DNA of 64,000 nucleotides, from positions 434,001-498,000 of the forward strand of contig QFQP01000001.1 in assembly GCA_003243425.1 (NCBI GenBank), read 5' to 3'. Below, one piece after another: positions 43,468-55,027 of the stretch (position 1 is the stretch's first letter; each line of letters opens with the position of its first letter). The notes beneath the pieces were generated by a model. That model saw only the letters and a program-made list of their open reading frames with translations, did no database searches and was not told the DNA's origin. The stretch comes from Archangium gephyra (GTDB lineage: Bacteria; Myxococcota; Myxococcia; Myxococcales; Myxococcaceae). The position numbers and the translations under genes are program-made.

Positions 43468-44136
43468 ATGTTCCGCATTTCACTTGCCGTCGTGTTGCTC
43501 ACTTCCACCGTCGGCCTCGCGCAGCCCGCGGCCATCACCGTGCAGTGTGGAGACTGCGGGGCGTTTCAGGGCCTTCAGCTCAACCTCGATGGCACCCAGG
43601 TCGGTGGGGTCGCGCAGGCGCCGCGCATCATCGACATCGAGCCCGGTGACCATGAGCTGAAGGTCATCAAGTGGGTCTCGCCCTTCAAGACCGACGTGCT
43701 CTTCGAGGGCGTCCTCAACTTCCCCAAGGGCACCGAGCTGCGCGCCAAGGCCAGCAAGGCGAAGTGGGAGATCTACGGGCGCGGCTCGTACACGCCCGCC
43801 GCGCCGGTGGTGACCGGGCCCAGCCAGCAGCAGGTCGACGCCGCGCGTGGCTGGCTCGACGAAGCCAACGAGTCGCTCGAAGACCTGCAGGAGCGCGTGG
43901 AGGACGGTGACGACGAGTGCGTGGGCAAGCTCTCGGGCCGCCTGGGGTCGCTCGAAGATGCCCTGCGCGACGCGAAGCAGAACACCGAGCGCGCGTGGGT
44001 CGACGCGGCGCTGAACAAGGCGCTCGACGCCCAGAAGGTGCTCTCGGGCAAGTGCGAGAAGAAGTCGGTGAAGAAGTGGGGCAAGGGCCTCGACCGTGTG
44101 GTCGCGAAGCTGCAGAACGCCCAGCGCGCGTTGTGA
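43468..44136 (+). CDS. Exported protein with PEGA-like domain and Cys-helix module
   Basis: 222 residues with a signal peptide (ends near GLAQP) and a GAGGAG ribosome site. Residues 22-115 look like a beta domain: CGDCGAFQGLQLNLDGTQVG, then PRIIDIEPGDHELKV, which resembles PEGA domains, and a Lys-rich strand region. Residues 130-220 are helical and carry DDECVGKLSGRLGSLEDALR and a second Cys in SGKCEKKSV, matching the module of the preceding protein. Nine bases separate the two genes. Probably a periplasmic or surface partner of its neighbour and of the downstream kinase. Confidence 0.78.
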   Translation: MFRISLAVVLLTSTVGLAQPAAITVQCGDCGAFQGLQLNLDGTQVGGVAQAPRIIDIEPGDHELKVIKWVSPFKTDVLFEGVLNFPKGTELRAKASKAKWEIYGRGSYTPAAPVVTGPSQQQVDAARGWLDEANESLEDLQERVEDGDDECVGKLSGRLGSLEDALRDAKQNTERAWVDAALNKALDAQKVLSGKCEKKSVKKWGKGLDRVVAKLQNAQRAL

Positions 44137-44157
44137 GGTTGGGTAGCATCGGCGGCC

Positions 44158-47115
<2,958 letters not shown>

Positions 47116-48689
47116 ATCTCGGTGTTGTCGTTGGGCGCGTTGCGCGAGTCGCGCCAGCAGAACGCGAACGTCGAGCCGTTCCACAGCGCGGTGGTGAACT
47201 CCGCGTTGCCGTTGCCCGAAGACAGGCGCAGGTCGGCGCCGTTCTTCACGCCCTGGGCGCTCACCGGCGCGAAGTACACCGCGGGCTTGCCGCTGCGCTC
47301 GTCCTGCCACGACACGCCGTACTGGAAGCCGTTCCAGTCGATGGACGCGTAGGTCGAAGCCGCCGCCGCGTTGGTGAGGCGGGTGTCGGTGCCACGCCGC
47401 GCGCCGTCGGCGCCCACGCGCGCGAAGTAGATCTCCTGGTTGCCGTCGCGGTTGTCGTGCCACACCAGCGCCCATTCGCGGTCGACGTCGTTCCACGCGA
47501 GGTCGGGCCACGCGCTGTCGGCGCCGTCGTTGGTGATGCGCAGCTCGCCACCCAGCGGCGAGCCGTCGGCGTTCAGCCGGCGGAAGTAGATTTCACGGTT
47601 GTTGCTGCCGTGGCGGTAGTCGGTCCACGCGAGGCCGAAGTTGGTGCCGTTCCACTTCAGAATCGGGCTCGACTGCCGCGCGCCGTCGGTGGTGACGCGC
47701 ACCTCGCCGCCCAGCCGCGTGCCGTTGGTGTCGAGGCGCTGGAAGTAGATGTCGTGCTTCTGCGCGCCCGCGCGGTCGTCGTCGTAGGCCACCGCGTAGT
47801 TCGCGCCCGTCCACACCACGTCGGGCCAGTCGGTGCGGCCGTTGGCGTTGGTGAGCTTCACCGCCGAGCCCGCCGGTGAGCCGTTCTGGTTCAGCTTGCG
47901 GAAGTAGAGCTCGAAGTTGCCCGACACGTCGTCGGCGTAGACGAGGCCCCAGGTGTTGCCGCTCGAGGCCACCGCGGGGTGCACCGAGCTGCCGTTGGTG
48001 TTCGACACCCGCTGATCTGCGCCGTTGAGCCGCGCGCCGGTCGCCGAAAGCCCCGTGAAGTAGATCTGCCCGTCGGCGCCGTCGCGCTTGTCCTGCCACA
48101 CCACGCCGAAGCCGTTGTTGCCGCGGCCGATGTAGACGTAGTCGCTCGACGCCGGGTTCTCGGTGATGCGCACGTCGCCCGAGGCGTTGGTGAGCAGGTC
48201 TTCGTCGACGGTGCCGTCACAGTCGTCGTCTTTGCCGTTGCAGGTCTCGGCGTTGCCGGTGGTGGGCATGCAGACCGCCGGTGTCCCTTCCACGCACGAA
48301 GGCGCCACCGTGGCGCACTCACCCACGCCGCACATCGACGGCATCAGCTCTTCGTCGGTCATGCCGTCGCAGTCGTCGTCGATGCCATTGCACGTCTCGG
48401 CGCCCGGGTTGAACGGCATGCACTCGGTCGGCGCGCCGTTGGTGCAGCCGGGCATTTCGCGCGTACACGCACCCACGCCGCAGGTGACGGTGGGGAAGCC
48501 CTCGTCGATCTGCCCGTCAGCGTTGTCGTCGACGCCGTTGCACAGCTCAGGCACCGGCGGCGGGCCCGCGTCGGGCAGCTCTTCCGGCGGAGGCACGTTG
48601 CGGAGCCGCTGCTCACACGAACAACCGGTCAGCAGCGGGAGGCTGAAAATCGCCACGGCGAGCAGGAGCTTCGACATGGGCGGCCCCTC

Positions 48690-48750
48690 TGTCACAGCCC
48701 GCGGGCTGATGTCACGAGGCCCCCGGTGACATGGTGGTGTCGCCGTGACA
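48690..48750. promoter_or_regulatory. Cluster of symmetric elements in a divergent promoter
   Basis: In the gap between two divergent genes lie TGTCAC at 48690 and 48710, GTGACA at 48726 and 48745, and a perfect 12-base palindrome AGCCCGCGGGCT at 48696-48707. The TGTCAC/GTGACA hexamers are mutually inverted and spaced about 20 bases, near two helical turns. This looks like a multi-site regulator-binding region; the protein is unknown. Confidence 0.5.
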
Positions 48751-48779
48751 CCGAATTCTCAAGCACTGAGAGTCGATCT

Positions 48780-48793
48780 GTTGATTGATCAAC
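48780..48793. promoter_or_regulatory. Short palindrome before the ankyrin gene
   Basis: GTTGAT-TG-ATCAAC, a perfect 6+2+6 inverted repeat ending 4 bases before ATG 48798. It could be an operator for the TetR protein encoded in the same operon, or an RNA hairpin covering the ribosome site. Confidence 0.5.
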
Positions 48794-48797
48794 GGTC

Positions 48798-49268
48798 ATG
48801 ACGCTCCTCGAGGCAGTTGAGAGTGGAGATGTGGCGGCGGTGAAGGCCCTGCTTGCGTCGAAGCCCGACGTGAATCAGCTCGGAGCCGGGAAGATCACCC
48901 CGCTGATCATCGCCGCCGGGCGCGGTCAGCTCGAGGTGGTGAAGCTGCTGCTCGACGCCGGCGCCGAGGCCCGTTGGCGCGACGACACCGACGAGACGGC
49001 GCTGCTCAAGGCCGCCGCGAATGGACACCTGGAAGTGGCGCGGGTGTTGTCGCCTCATGCCGACGATGACGAGCGCGAATTGGCGCGCAGCTTCCTGGGC
49101 GCTTTCGGGGCGTCACATGCGCCCGAGTTCCATTACGACGGTGGCGGGTTGAAGCGGAAGGTGGCCGAGGTGGCTGCACGCGCGGCCAACTTCGTGGGTC
49201 ACGAAGACGGCCTCGAACGGCTCGAGCGAAACCGGCGCGCGGAAGAGAACGCGAAGAAGAAGAAGTGA
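48798..49268 (+). CDS. Ankyrin-repeat protein
   Basis: 156 residues, no signal peptide. Two full ankyrin repeats and parts of others occupy about 1-85: TLLEAVESGDVAAVKALLAS, TPLIIAAGRGQLEVVKLLLDAG and TALLKAAANGHLEVARVLSPH. The C-terminal 70 residues are a charged tail ending in Lys repeats (RRAEENAKKKK). Ankyrin domains mediate protein binding. The stop overlaps the start of the TetR gene (GTGA), so they are probably co-translated. Confidence 0.88.
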   Translation: MTLLEAVESGDVAAVKALLASKPDVNQLGAGKITPLIIAAGRGQLEVVKLLLDAGAEARWRDDTDETALLKAAANGHLEVARVLSPHADDDERELARSFLGAFGASHAPEFHYDGGGLKRKVAEVAARAANFVGHEDGLERLERNRRAEENAKKKK

Positions 49269-49942
49269 GCGACATGAGCGCAGCACAGAAAGAAGTGGCG
49301 TCGACGAAGAGCCTCAAGCGGCCGGGCCCGGTCGGGGGGGTTCGCGACCTCAACCGTCAGAAGAAGGCGCAGACCATTCGTGAGGCGGCGCTGTTGTTGT
49401 TCCTCGAGCGCGGCATCGAAGGCGTCTCGGTCGACGACATCATGAAGGCCGCCCGCATGGCGAAGGGCAGCTTCTACCGGTACTACGAAGACCAGGTCGC
49501 GCTGGTCGACGAGCTGATGACGCCCACCCGCGTGCTGCTGACCGACGCGATGGTGCAGTGCTGCAAGGAACTGGAGACCGCGTCGTCGCGCGACATGATG
49601 TTCAAGGCCTACGCGCGCATCGGCGACGTGCTGGCGACGCTGCTCATGGAACACCCGGGGCCGGTGCGCCTGTACCTCCAGGAGTCCCGGGCGCCGGCGC
49701 AGGGCGCGCGCAAGCCCATCATCGACATCGCCGCCACGGTGGCGCACTACGCCATCGAGATGACGCGCATCGCGCAGAAGCACGGAATCTTGAAGCCGAT
49801 TCCCGTGGCGGTGAGCGCGCTCACGGTGGTCGGCGCGGCCGAGCGCCTGCTGCTCGCGGTGCTGCATGAAGAAGACATCGGCAACCCGCTGGAAGTGCCG
49901 GCCGCGCTGACGACGCTCATTCTCGACGGTCTGCAGGCCTGA
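49265..49942 (+). CDS. TetR-family transcriptional regulator
   Basis: 225 residues from GTG 49265, overlapping the ankyrin stop; ATG 49274 is an alternative. Residues 1-30 are a flexible leader, then the helix-turn-helix at 35-80: IREAALLLFLERGIEGVSVD and ARMAKGSFYRYYEDQVAL. The C-terminal helical domain is about 145 residues. It may bind the palindromes in the promoter region upstream of the ankyrin gene and so regulate itself. The ligand is unknown. Confidence 0.92.
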   Translation: MSDMSAAQKEVASTKSLKRPGPVGGVRDLNRQKKAQTIREAALLLFLERGIEGVSVDDIMKAARMAKGSFYRYYEDQVALVDELMTPTRVLLTDAMVQCCKELETASSRDMMFKAYARIGDVLATLLMEHPGPVRLYLQESRAPAQGARKPIIDIAATVAHYAIEMTRIAQKHGILKPIPVAVSALTVVGAAERLLLAVLHEEDIGNPLEVPAALTTLILDGLQA

Positions 49943-49984
49943 GCGTTTGGGGGCGGGGCCGCACTTGCACTATGTGCGCGAGCG

Positions 49985-51661
49985 ATGCGTTCGCCTCTCG
50001 CGGTAGCCCTGTCGTCTCTCCTGGTCGCCTGCGGGCCGATTCCCTCGTTGCCCGACGGCGCGGTCGATGAAGACGGCGGACGCGTTGAAGACGCTGGGGT
50101 CGACGAAGACGGTGGCTCGCTCGGCGGCGGTGCCGGGGGTGGCTCGGCGGTCGGTGGCGGCGCCGGAGCTGGCAGTGCGACGGGCGGTGGTGCGGCCACC
50201 GGCGGCGGCACCTCGACCGGCGGCGGCACGGGTGGTGGAGACGCCGGCACGCCGCTCACGCTGGTCACCGTGGGGCATGAACGCGAGCTGCGCGGCGTGT
50301 GGATCGCCTCGGTCGAGAACCTCGACTGGCCCTCGTCACGCACGCTGAGCGCCGACGCCGGGCGCGCCGAGCTCACCCAGCTCGTCGACTCGATGGCCGA
50401 CGCTGGCATGAACGCGCTGTTCTTCCAGATTCGCCCCGAGAGTGACGCGCTCTACGCCTCGAACCTCGAGCCCTGGAGCCGCTACCTCTCGAATCAACAG
50501 GGCCGGAACCCGGGGTGGGACCCGCTCGAGGAGATCATCTCGCTCGCGCACACCCGCGGCCTCGAGGTGCACGCGTGGATGAACCCGTACCGCGCGCGCA
50601 CTTCAGCGCCGGTGCAGTACGCGGCCAACCACGTGGCGGTCACGCTCGCGGCGTCGGCGGTCTCGTACAACGGCTCGGTGGTGATGAACCCGGGCGTCGA
50701 CGCGGTTCGTGAACACGTGGTCGACGTGGTGCGTGACGTGCTCGACCACTACGACGTCGATGGCGTTCACTTCGACGACTACTTCTACCCGTACCCCGAT
50801 TCATCGGGCACGCCGTTCCCCGACACCGCGAACTACAACGCGTACCGCTCTGATGCGGGCGTGCGGCTCGCGCCCGACGGCGGGTTGATGACGCTGGCCG
50901 ACTGGCGTCGCGACAACGTGAACCTGCTGGTGCGCGAGGTGATGGAGGTCGTCGAGGCCGAACACCCGCACGTGCGCTTCGGCATCTCTCCGTTCGGCAT
51001 CTGGAAGTCGGGCCAGCCGGTGCCGGGGTTGAGCGCGTACGACGCGATCTCCTGTGACGCCATCGCGTGGCTGAACAACGAGTGGGTCGACTACGTGACG
51101 CCGCAGCTCTACTGGCGAGAGAGCTCCGCGCAGCAGTACTCGGTGCTGACGGCGTGGTGGGCCGCGCGGCTCAACGGCCGTCACCTGTACCCGGGGCACG
51201 CGATTCATCGACTGCTGCCCAGTGAGCAGAACTGGCCGGTGTCGGAGATCGAGTTCCAGGTGGAGAACACGCGCACGCTCCGTTCACAGAATGCGCTGGG
51301 CGACGTGCACTTCCGCGCCGAGTTCATCGACGTGAACACCAAGGGTGTGAAGACGCTGTTGAGCGACACGCTGTACGCGAAGCCGGCGGTGCCTCCGCCG
51401 TTGCCGCGCGCCAACGCGGTGGTGGCGCCCGCGGTTCCATTCGTGACGGTCAGCGGCTCGTCGCTCTCGGTGACGAGCCCGCAGCCGATGTCGGTGCGTT
51501 CGTTCCTGCTGTACCGGCAGCTGTCACCCGGTCAGTGGGAGCTGCGCGCGGTGAAGGGCGGGGCGCAGGTCGACTTCGAGGTGACGAGCGGCACGTGGGC
51601 GGTGAGCGCGCTGGGTCGCGGCGGCGGCGAGTCGCAGGGCGTTCAGGCGATCGTTCCGTAG
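49985..51661 (+). CDS. GHL10 glycoside-hydrolase-like lipoprotein
   Basis: 558 residues: lipobox LLVAC (Cys16), an Asp/Gly-rich linker with GGG and ATGGG elements (about 20-90), then a family-10-like (GHL10, YngK-type) TIM barrel (about 95-450). Family blocks: ELRGVWIASVENLDWPS, MNALFFQIRPESDALY, VHAWMNPYRART, then DGVHFDDYFYPYP with the likely catalytic acid and FGISPFGIWKSG. A C-terminal beta domain follows. GHL10 enzymes act on peptidoglycan-type or other surface glycans; here it is probably on the outer membrane. A 42-base gap precedes it. Confidence 0.92.
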   Translation: MRSPLAVALSSLLVACGPIPSLPDGAVDEDGGRVEDAGVDEDGGSLGGGAGGGSAVGGGAGAGSATGGGAATGGGTSTGGGTGGGDAGTPLTLVTVGHERELRGVWIASVENLDWPSSRTLSADAGRAELTQLVDSMADAGMNALFFQIRPESDALYASNLEPWSRYLSNQQGRNPGWDPLEEIISLAHTRGLEVHAWMNPYRARTSAPVQYAANHVAVTLAASAVSYNGSVVMNPGVDAVREHVVDVVRDVLDHYDVDGVHFDDYFYPYPDSSGTPFPDTANYNAYRSDAGVRLAPDGGLMTLADWRRDNVNLLVREVMEVVEAEHPHVRFGISPFGIWKSGQPVPGLSAYDAISCDAIAWLNNEWVDYVTPQLYWRESSAQQYSVLTAWWAARLNGRHLYPGHAIHRLLPSEQNWPVSEIEFQVENTRTLRSQNALGDVHFRAEFIDVNTKGVKTLLSDTLYAKPAVPPPLPRANAVVAPAVPFVTVSGSSLSVTSPQPMSVRSFLLYRQLSPGQWELRAVKGGAQVDFEVTSGTWAVSALGRGGGESQGVQAIVP

Positions 51662-51663
51662 GG

Positions 51664-52890
51664 TCACTTTCCTCCGTGGCCGCGCTTGCCGAGCTCCAAC
51701 TTCGCGATGAGCCCCTTGTGCACTTCATCGGGCCCGTCGGCGAGCCGCAGCGCCCGCGCCTGCGCGTAGAACGCGGTCAGCAACGTGTCGTGTGACAGCC
51801 CTGCGCCACCGTGGAGCTGAATGGCGTCGTCGACCACCTTCTGCAGCATCGACGGCGCGACCACCTTGATGGCCGCGATCTCCGTCATCGCACCGAGCGC
51901 ACCGACCTCGTCGAGCTTCCACGCCGCGTGCAGCGTCAGCAGCCGCGCTTGATCGATCGCCACGCGCGCGTCCGCGATGCGCTCGCGGTTCCCGCCCAGG
52001 TTCACCAGCGGTTTGCCGAACGCGGTGCGCGTCGCGGCGCGATCGATCATCAACTCCAACGTGCGCTCGGCCGCGCCGATGCACCGCATGCAGTGGTGAA
52101 TGCGCCCCGGCCCCAGGCGGCCCTGCGCGATCTCGAAGCCGCGCCCCGGGCCCGCGATGATGGCGTCGATGGGCAAGCGCACGTTCTCGAACGTCACCTC
52201 GCCGTGGCCATGGGGCGCGTCGTAGTCACCGAACACCGGCAACATGCGCCGAATGGTCACGCCCGCGCTGTCCAACGGCACCAGCACCATCGAGTGCTGC
52301 GCGTGGCGGCTCGCTGACGGGTTGGGCGTGTGCGCGAGGAAGATGGCGACCTTCGCCCGCGGGTCGCCGAGGCCCGACGTCCACCACTTGGTCCCGTTGA
52401 GCACGACCTCGTTCCCGTCGAGCACCGCCGTGGCGCGCATGTTCGTCGCGTCCGACGACGCGACGTCCGGCTCCGTCATGCAGAACACCGAGCGGATCTC
52501 TCCGGCCAGCAACGGCTCCAACCACCGCTTCTTCTGTGCGTCGGAGCCGTAGCGGAACAACACCTCCATGTTTCCGCTGTCGGGCGCATTGCAGTTGAAG
52601 ATCTCCGGGGCCATCACGCTGCGGCCCGTGGCTTCGGCGATCGGCGCGTACTCGAGCGTCGACAGCCCGCTCACCTCGGGAAGAAAGAGGTTCCACAGCC
52701 CGGCCCTGCGCGCCTTGTCCTTCAGCGCCTCGACGCGCGGGAGCACCTTCCACTTCGTCCAGTCGCCATCGGGGTTCGCGGCGCGCACTTCCTCCCAGTG
52801 CCTGGCCTCGATGGGCACGATCTCGTCGCGCATGAACTGCTGCACACGTTCGAGGACGTCACGGCTCTTCGCGCTGGGCTCGAAGTTCAT
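51664..52890 (-). CDS. Acyl-CoA dehydrogenase
   Basis: 408 residues of the FAD-dependent acyl-CoA dehydrogenase family, close to the ACAD10/11-like branch. Three regions are present: an N-terminal helical domain, a middle beta domain with FCMTEPDVASSDATNM and GTKWWTSG, and a C-terminal helical domain with RLGPGRIHHCMR and QLHGGAGLSHDT near the FAD site and the ending LADGPDEVHKGLIAK. It should oxidise an acyl-CoA in beta-oxidation. It converges with the GHL10 gene with 2 bases between stops and is followed upstream by the NUDIX gene. Confidence 0.94.
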   Translation of the reverse strand: MNFEPSAKSRDVLERVQQFMRDEIVPIEARHWEEVRAANPDGDWTKWKVLPRVEALKDKARRAGLWNLFLPEVSGLSTLEYAPIAEATGRSVMAPEIFNCNAPDSGNMEVLFRYGSDAQKKRWLEPLLAGEIRSVFCMTEPDVASSDATNMRATAVLDGNEVVLNGTKWWTSGLGDPRAKVAIFLAHTPNPSASRHAQHSMVLVPLDSAGVTIRRMLPVFGDYDAPHGHGEVTFENVRLPIDAIIAGPGRGFEIAQGRLGPGRIHHCMRCIGAAERTLELMIDRAATRTAFGKPLVNLGGNRERIADARVAIDQARLLTLHAAWKLDEVGALGAMTEIAAIKVVAPSMLQKVVDDAIQLHGGAGLSHDTLLTAFYAQARALRLADGPDEVHKGLIAKLELGKRGHGGK

Positions 52891-52905
52891 GGCCCGCGGT
52901 GTAGC

Positions 52906-53388
52906 TCAACCCCGGTGGCGATCGAGCCACGCCTGCACCGCGAGCCCCGTGCCGAAGGGCCACGCCTTCAGCTTCTCTTTCGGAATCAGCTTGATGGCCT
53001 CGAGCTCGTCGCTGAGCTTCACCTCGCCGCGCGTCTTCACGTGAAAGGCCACGATGAGCTCGTTGCGCACCTCGAACGGGTACACGCCGACGAGCGAGAC
53101 CACTTCACCGTCGAGGTTGGTCTCTTCCTTCACCTCGCGCAGCACGCCCGCCTCCGGCGTTTCACCGGCCTCGAGGAAGCCCGTCACCAGTGCGAAGACC
53201 TTCTCGGGCCAGCCTTTGCCGCGCGCCAGCAGCATCTGCCCTTCGTGCTCGATGATGGCCGCGACCACCGGCGTCGGGTTTCCCCAGTGCACGAAGCCGC
53301 AAGTGCACACCGCGCGCTCGCGGCCGTGGTGTTCCTTCGTCGTCAGCGCTGAACCGCACTTCGGGCAGAACTTGAAGTCGTGAGCCAT
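52906..53388 (-). CDS. NUDIX hydrolase with N-terminal zinc ribbon
   Basis: 160 residues from ATG 53388; the longer frame overlaps the divergent lipoprotein gene. A small zinc ribbon (CPKCG and CTCG, residues 8-31) leads to a NUDIX domain with the full box GFLEAGETPEAGVLREVKEE. The zinc ribbon plus NUDIX arrangement resembles NudC-type pyrophosphatases, which act on NADH or nucleotide derivatives, but it is shorter than NudC and lacks the extra N-terminal domain. It lies 15 bases upstream of the acyl-CoA dehydrogenase gene in the same direction. Confidence 0.9.
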   Translation of the reverse strand: MAHDFKFCPKCGSALTTKEHHGRERAVCTCGFVHWGNPTPVVAAIIEHEGQMLLARGKGWPEKVFALVTGFLEAGETPEAGVLREVKEETNLDGEVVSLVGVYPFEVRNELIVAFHVKTRGEVKLSDELEAIKLIPKEKLKAWPFGTGLAVQAWLDRHRG

Positions 53389-53431
53389 CGCGTGGGGAAC
53401 CGTACCAGCCGCGCCTCCGTCGAACCGGCCG

Positions 53432-53899
53432 ATGACGCGCGCGCTGCTTCTCATGACGCTGGTGGTGGGCTGTCGCACCACGCCCCCACCGCCGGCACAG
53501 CCGATGTCGTGCACCTTCAAGACGCCCGCGGGTTGGTCCATCAACCCGGCGCCGTTGCCTGACCACGTGCTCGAAGCGCACGGCCCCACGATGGGCGCAG
53601 ACGTCATCTCCGAGGTGTCTGCGCACGCGCATCTCGAAGCGGCGCTCGGCGCCAGTCAGCGGTGGCTGCGCGACGCCCGGGGCACGCAACCGGGCTTCTT
53701 CGCCGAGGCGAACGAGAACCGCGGCGACGGCATCACCAGCCGCACCTGGTGGGGTGACCCGAAGCAGCTGCACGTGCTCTTCGTTCGCGTGATGCTCGGG
53801 CGCGTCATCGTGATGCACGTTCGCGGCATGAAGAACGGTGACGCGCTCGACGAGCTGCTGTTGATGCTCGAGTACCTGCGCTGCACGCCGAACGCTTGA
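53432..53899 (+). CDS. Small lipoprotein of unknown function
   Basis: 155 residues from ATG 53432: lipobox LVVGC (Cys14) after a short signal, a Pro-rich linker, then a folded-looking domain with CTFKTPAGWSIN and TSRTWWGDPKQLHVLFVRVM, ending in an amphipathic helix and a final Cys. The pattern of alternating strands and a terminal helix is similar to small periplasmic domains of the DUF type, but I cannot name it. It is divergent from the NUDIX gene with 43 bases between. Confidence 0.75.
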   Translation: MTRALLLMTLVVGCRTTPPPPAQPMSCTFKTPAGWSINPAPLPDHVLEAHGPTMGADVISEVSAHAHLEAALGASQRWLRDARGTQPGFFAEANENRGDGITSRTWWGDPKQLHVLFVRVMLGRVIVMHVRGMKNGDALDELLLMLEYLRCTPNA

Positions 53900-53932
53900 G
53901 TTCTTCACCCCCGAACGGCACAAGCCAACGCG

Positions 53933-54535
53933 ATGCACACGCGCGCAGTGTTGTTCGACATGGATGGAGTCCTCGTGAAGAGCGAGGAGGTCTGGTTTCG
54001 CGTGGTGGAAGCGGCGGGCCTTCGCTTTCGCGGCAGCCCCATTACCCGCGACGAGTTCTTCCCCACCTTCGGCCAGGGCACGGCCGCTGACATTCCCGTT
54101 TTCGGGCTCACCGTGTCGGTGACCGAGCTCGACGCGTTCTACGTGGCGGAGTTCGTGAAGCACCTCGACGCCATGTGGGTGAACCCCGACGCGAAGCCGT
54201 TGCTCACGGCGCTGCGCTCCGGCGGCGTCAAGACCGCGCTGGCGACGAACACCGTCGGGCCGCTCGCCGAGAAGATCCTCGCGCGCGCAGGCCTCTCCGG
54301 GCTGTTCGACTCGTTGGGCACGTCGGACCGCGTCGCCAACGCCAAGCCCGCCCCCGACATTCTTCAGCTCGCGCTGCGCGAGCTGGCGCTGGCGCCGACA
54401 GACGCGGTGATGGTCGGTGACTCCCGGTTCGACCGCCAGGCGGCGAAGTCGGCCGGGGTGCGCTTCGTCGGCCTCGGCATCGACGGTGACGCGCGCCTCG
54501 AGCAACTGGGCGCGCTGCCGACCGTGCTGCGCTGA
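53933..54535 (+). CDS. HAD-superfamily phosphatase (phosphoglycolate-phosphatase-like)
   Basis: 200 residues. HAD motif I is LFDMDGVLVKS with the nucleophile and acid Asp residues, motif II is around LATNT (Thr), motif III is the Lys in NAKPAPD, and motif IV is MVGDSRFDRQAAKSAG. The cap domain of about 65 residues sits between motifs I and II, so it is a subfamily IA enzyme such as phosphoglycolate phosphatase or a beta-phosphoglucomutase relative. The substrate cannot be read from sequence. ATG 53933; 33 bases after the lipoprotein gene. Confidence 0.9.
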   Translation: MHTRAVLFDMDGVLVKSEEVWFRVVEAAGLRFRGSPITRDEFFPTFGQGTAADIPVFGLTVSVTELDAFYVAEFVKHLDAMWVNPDAKPLLTALRSGGVKTALATNTVGPLAEKILARAGLSGLFDSLGTSDRVANAKPAPDILQLALRELALAPTDAVMVGDSRFDRQAAKSAGVRFVGLGIDGDARLEQLGALPTVLR

Positions 54536-54671
54536 TCAGAGCCCAGGCAACGGCGCTTCAGGGGTGCACGCGCTTCGCTTCACGCAGCTCGCGCCGGGAA
54601 TCACGGCCGCAACCGCCGGGTTCGCGTTCCAACGGCAGTGACGGACGTCATCACCAGCCTCGGAGTATTTT

Positions 54672-54988
54672 GTGGTGGTGCGCATCATCACCAACCCCGG
54701 CAGCAACCTCGACGACGACGAAGTGCACCGGCACGACGTCGAAGTGATGCCCCAGAAGATCGTGGTCGACGGCATCTCGCACGACACCCGCAACGACCTC
54801 GGCAACTTCGAGAAGATCGATCGCTGGGTGAAGAGCGCGCAGCGGCACCCGACGGTGCAGGGCACCGCGTGGAATACGCGCTCGTGCGGCCGCTCTCGAC
54901 CAGCATCTACCTGCACGGCGGGCCGGGCGCGGTCATGTCCTTCGTGTATCCGCTCGATGGCCTGAGCTTCCGGCCGACGCCTCCGTAA
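54672..54988 (+). pseudogene. DegV-family remnant with internal deletion and frameshift
   Basis: The first part, from GTG 54672, reads like a DegV N-terminus for about 66 residues (VRIITNPGSNLDDDE, then IVVDGISHDTRNDLG and HPTVQGTA). The last part, in a different frame, reads VRPLSTSIYLHGGPGAVMSF and PLDGLSFRPTPP, which is a DegV-like C-terminal end. Roughly 150-200 central residues are absent and the two frames differ at the junction near 54870. An intact DegV is about 280-300 residues and binds fatty acids. A 136-base gap separates this from the phosphatase gene. Confidence 0.7.
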
Positions 54989-55027
54989 GCGTGGTGCGAG
55001 GCGGCTCGCGGCTTTACTTGGGACCCC

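Noticed and set aside
54536..54671. Small gene between the phosphatase and the degV remnant
   Set aside because: No start with a ribosome site and no protein-like frame on either strand.
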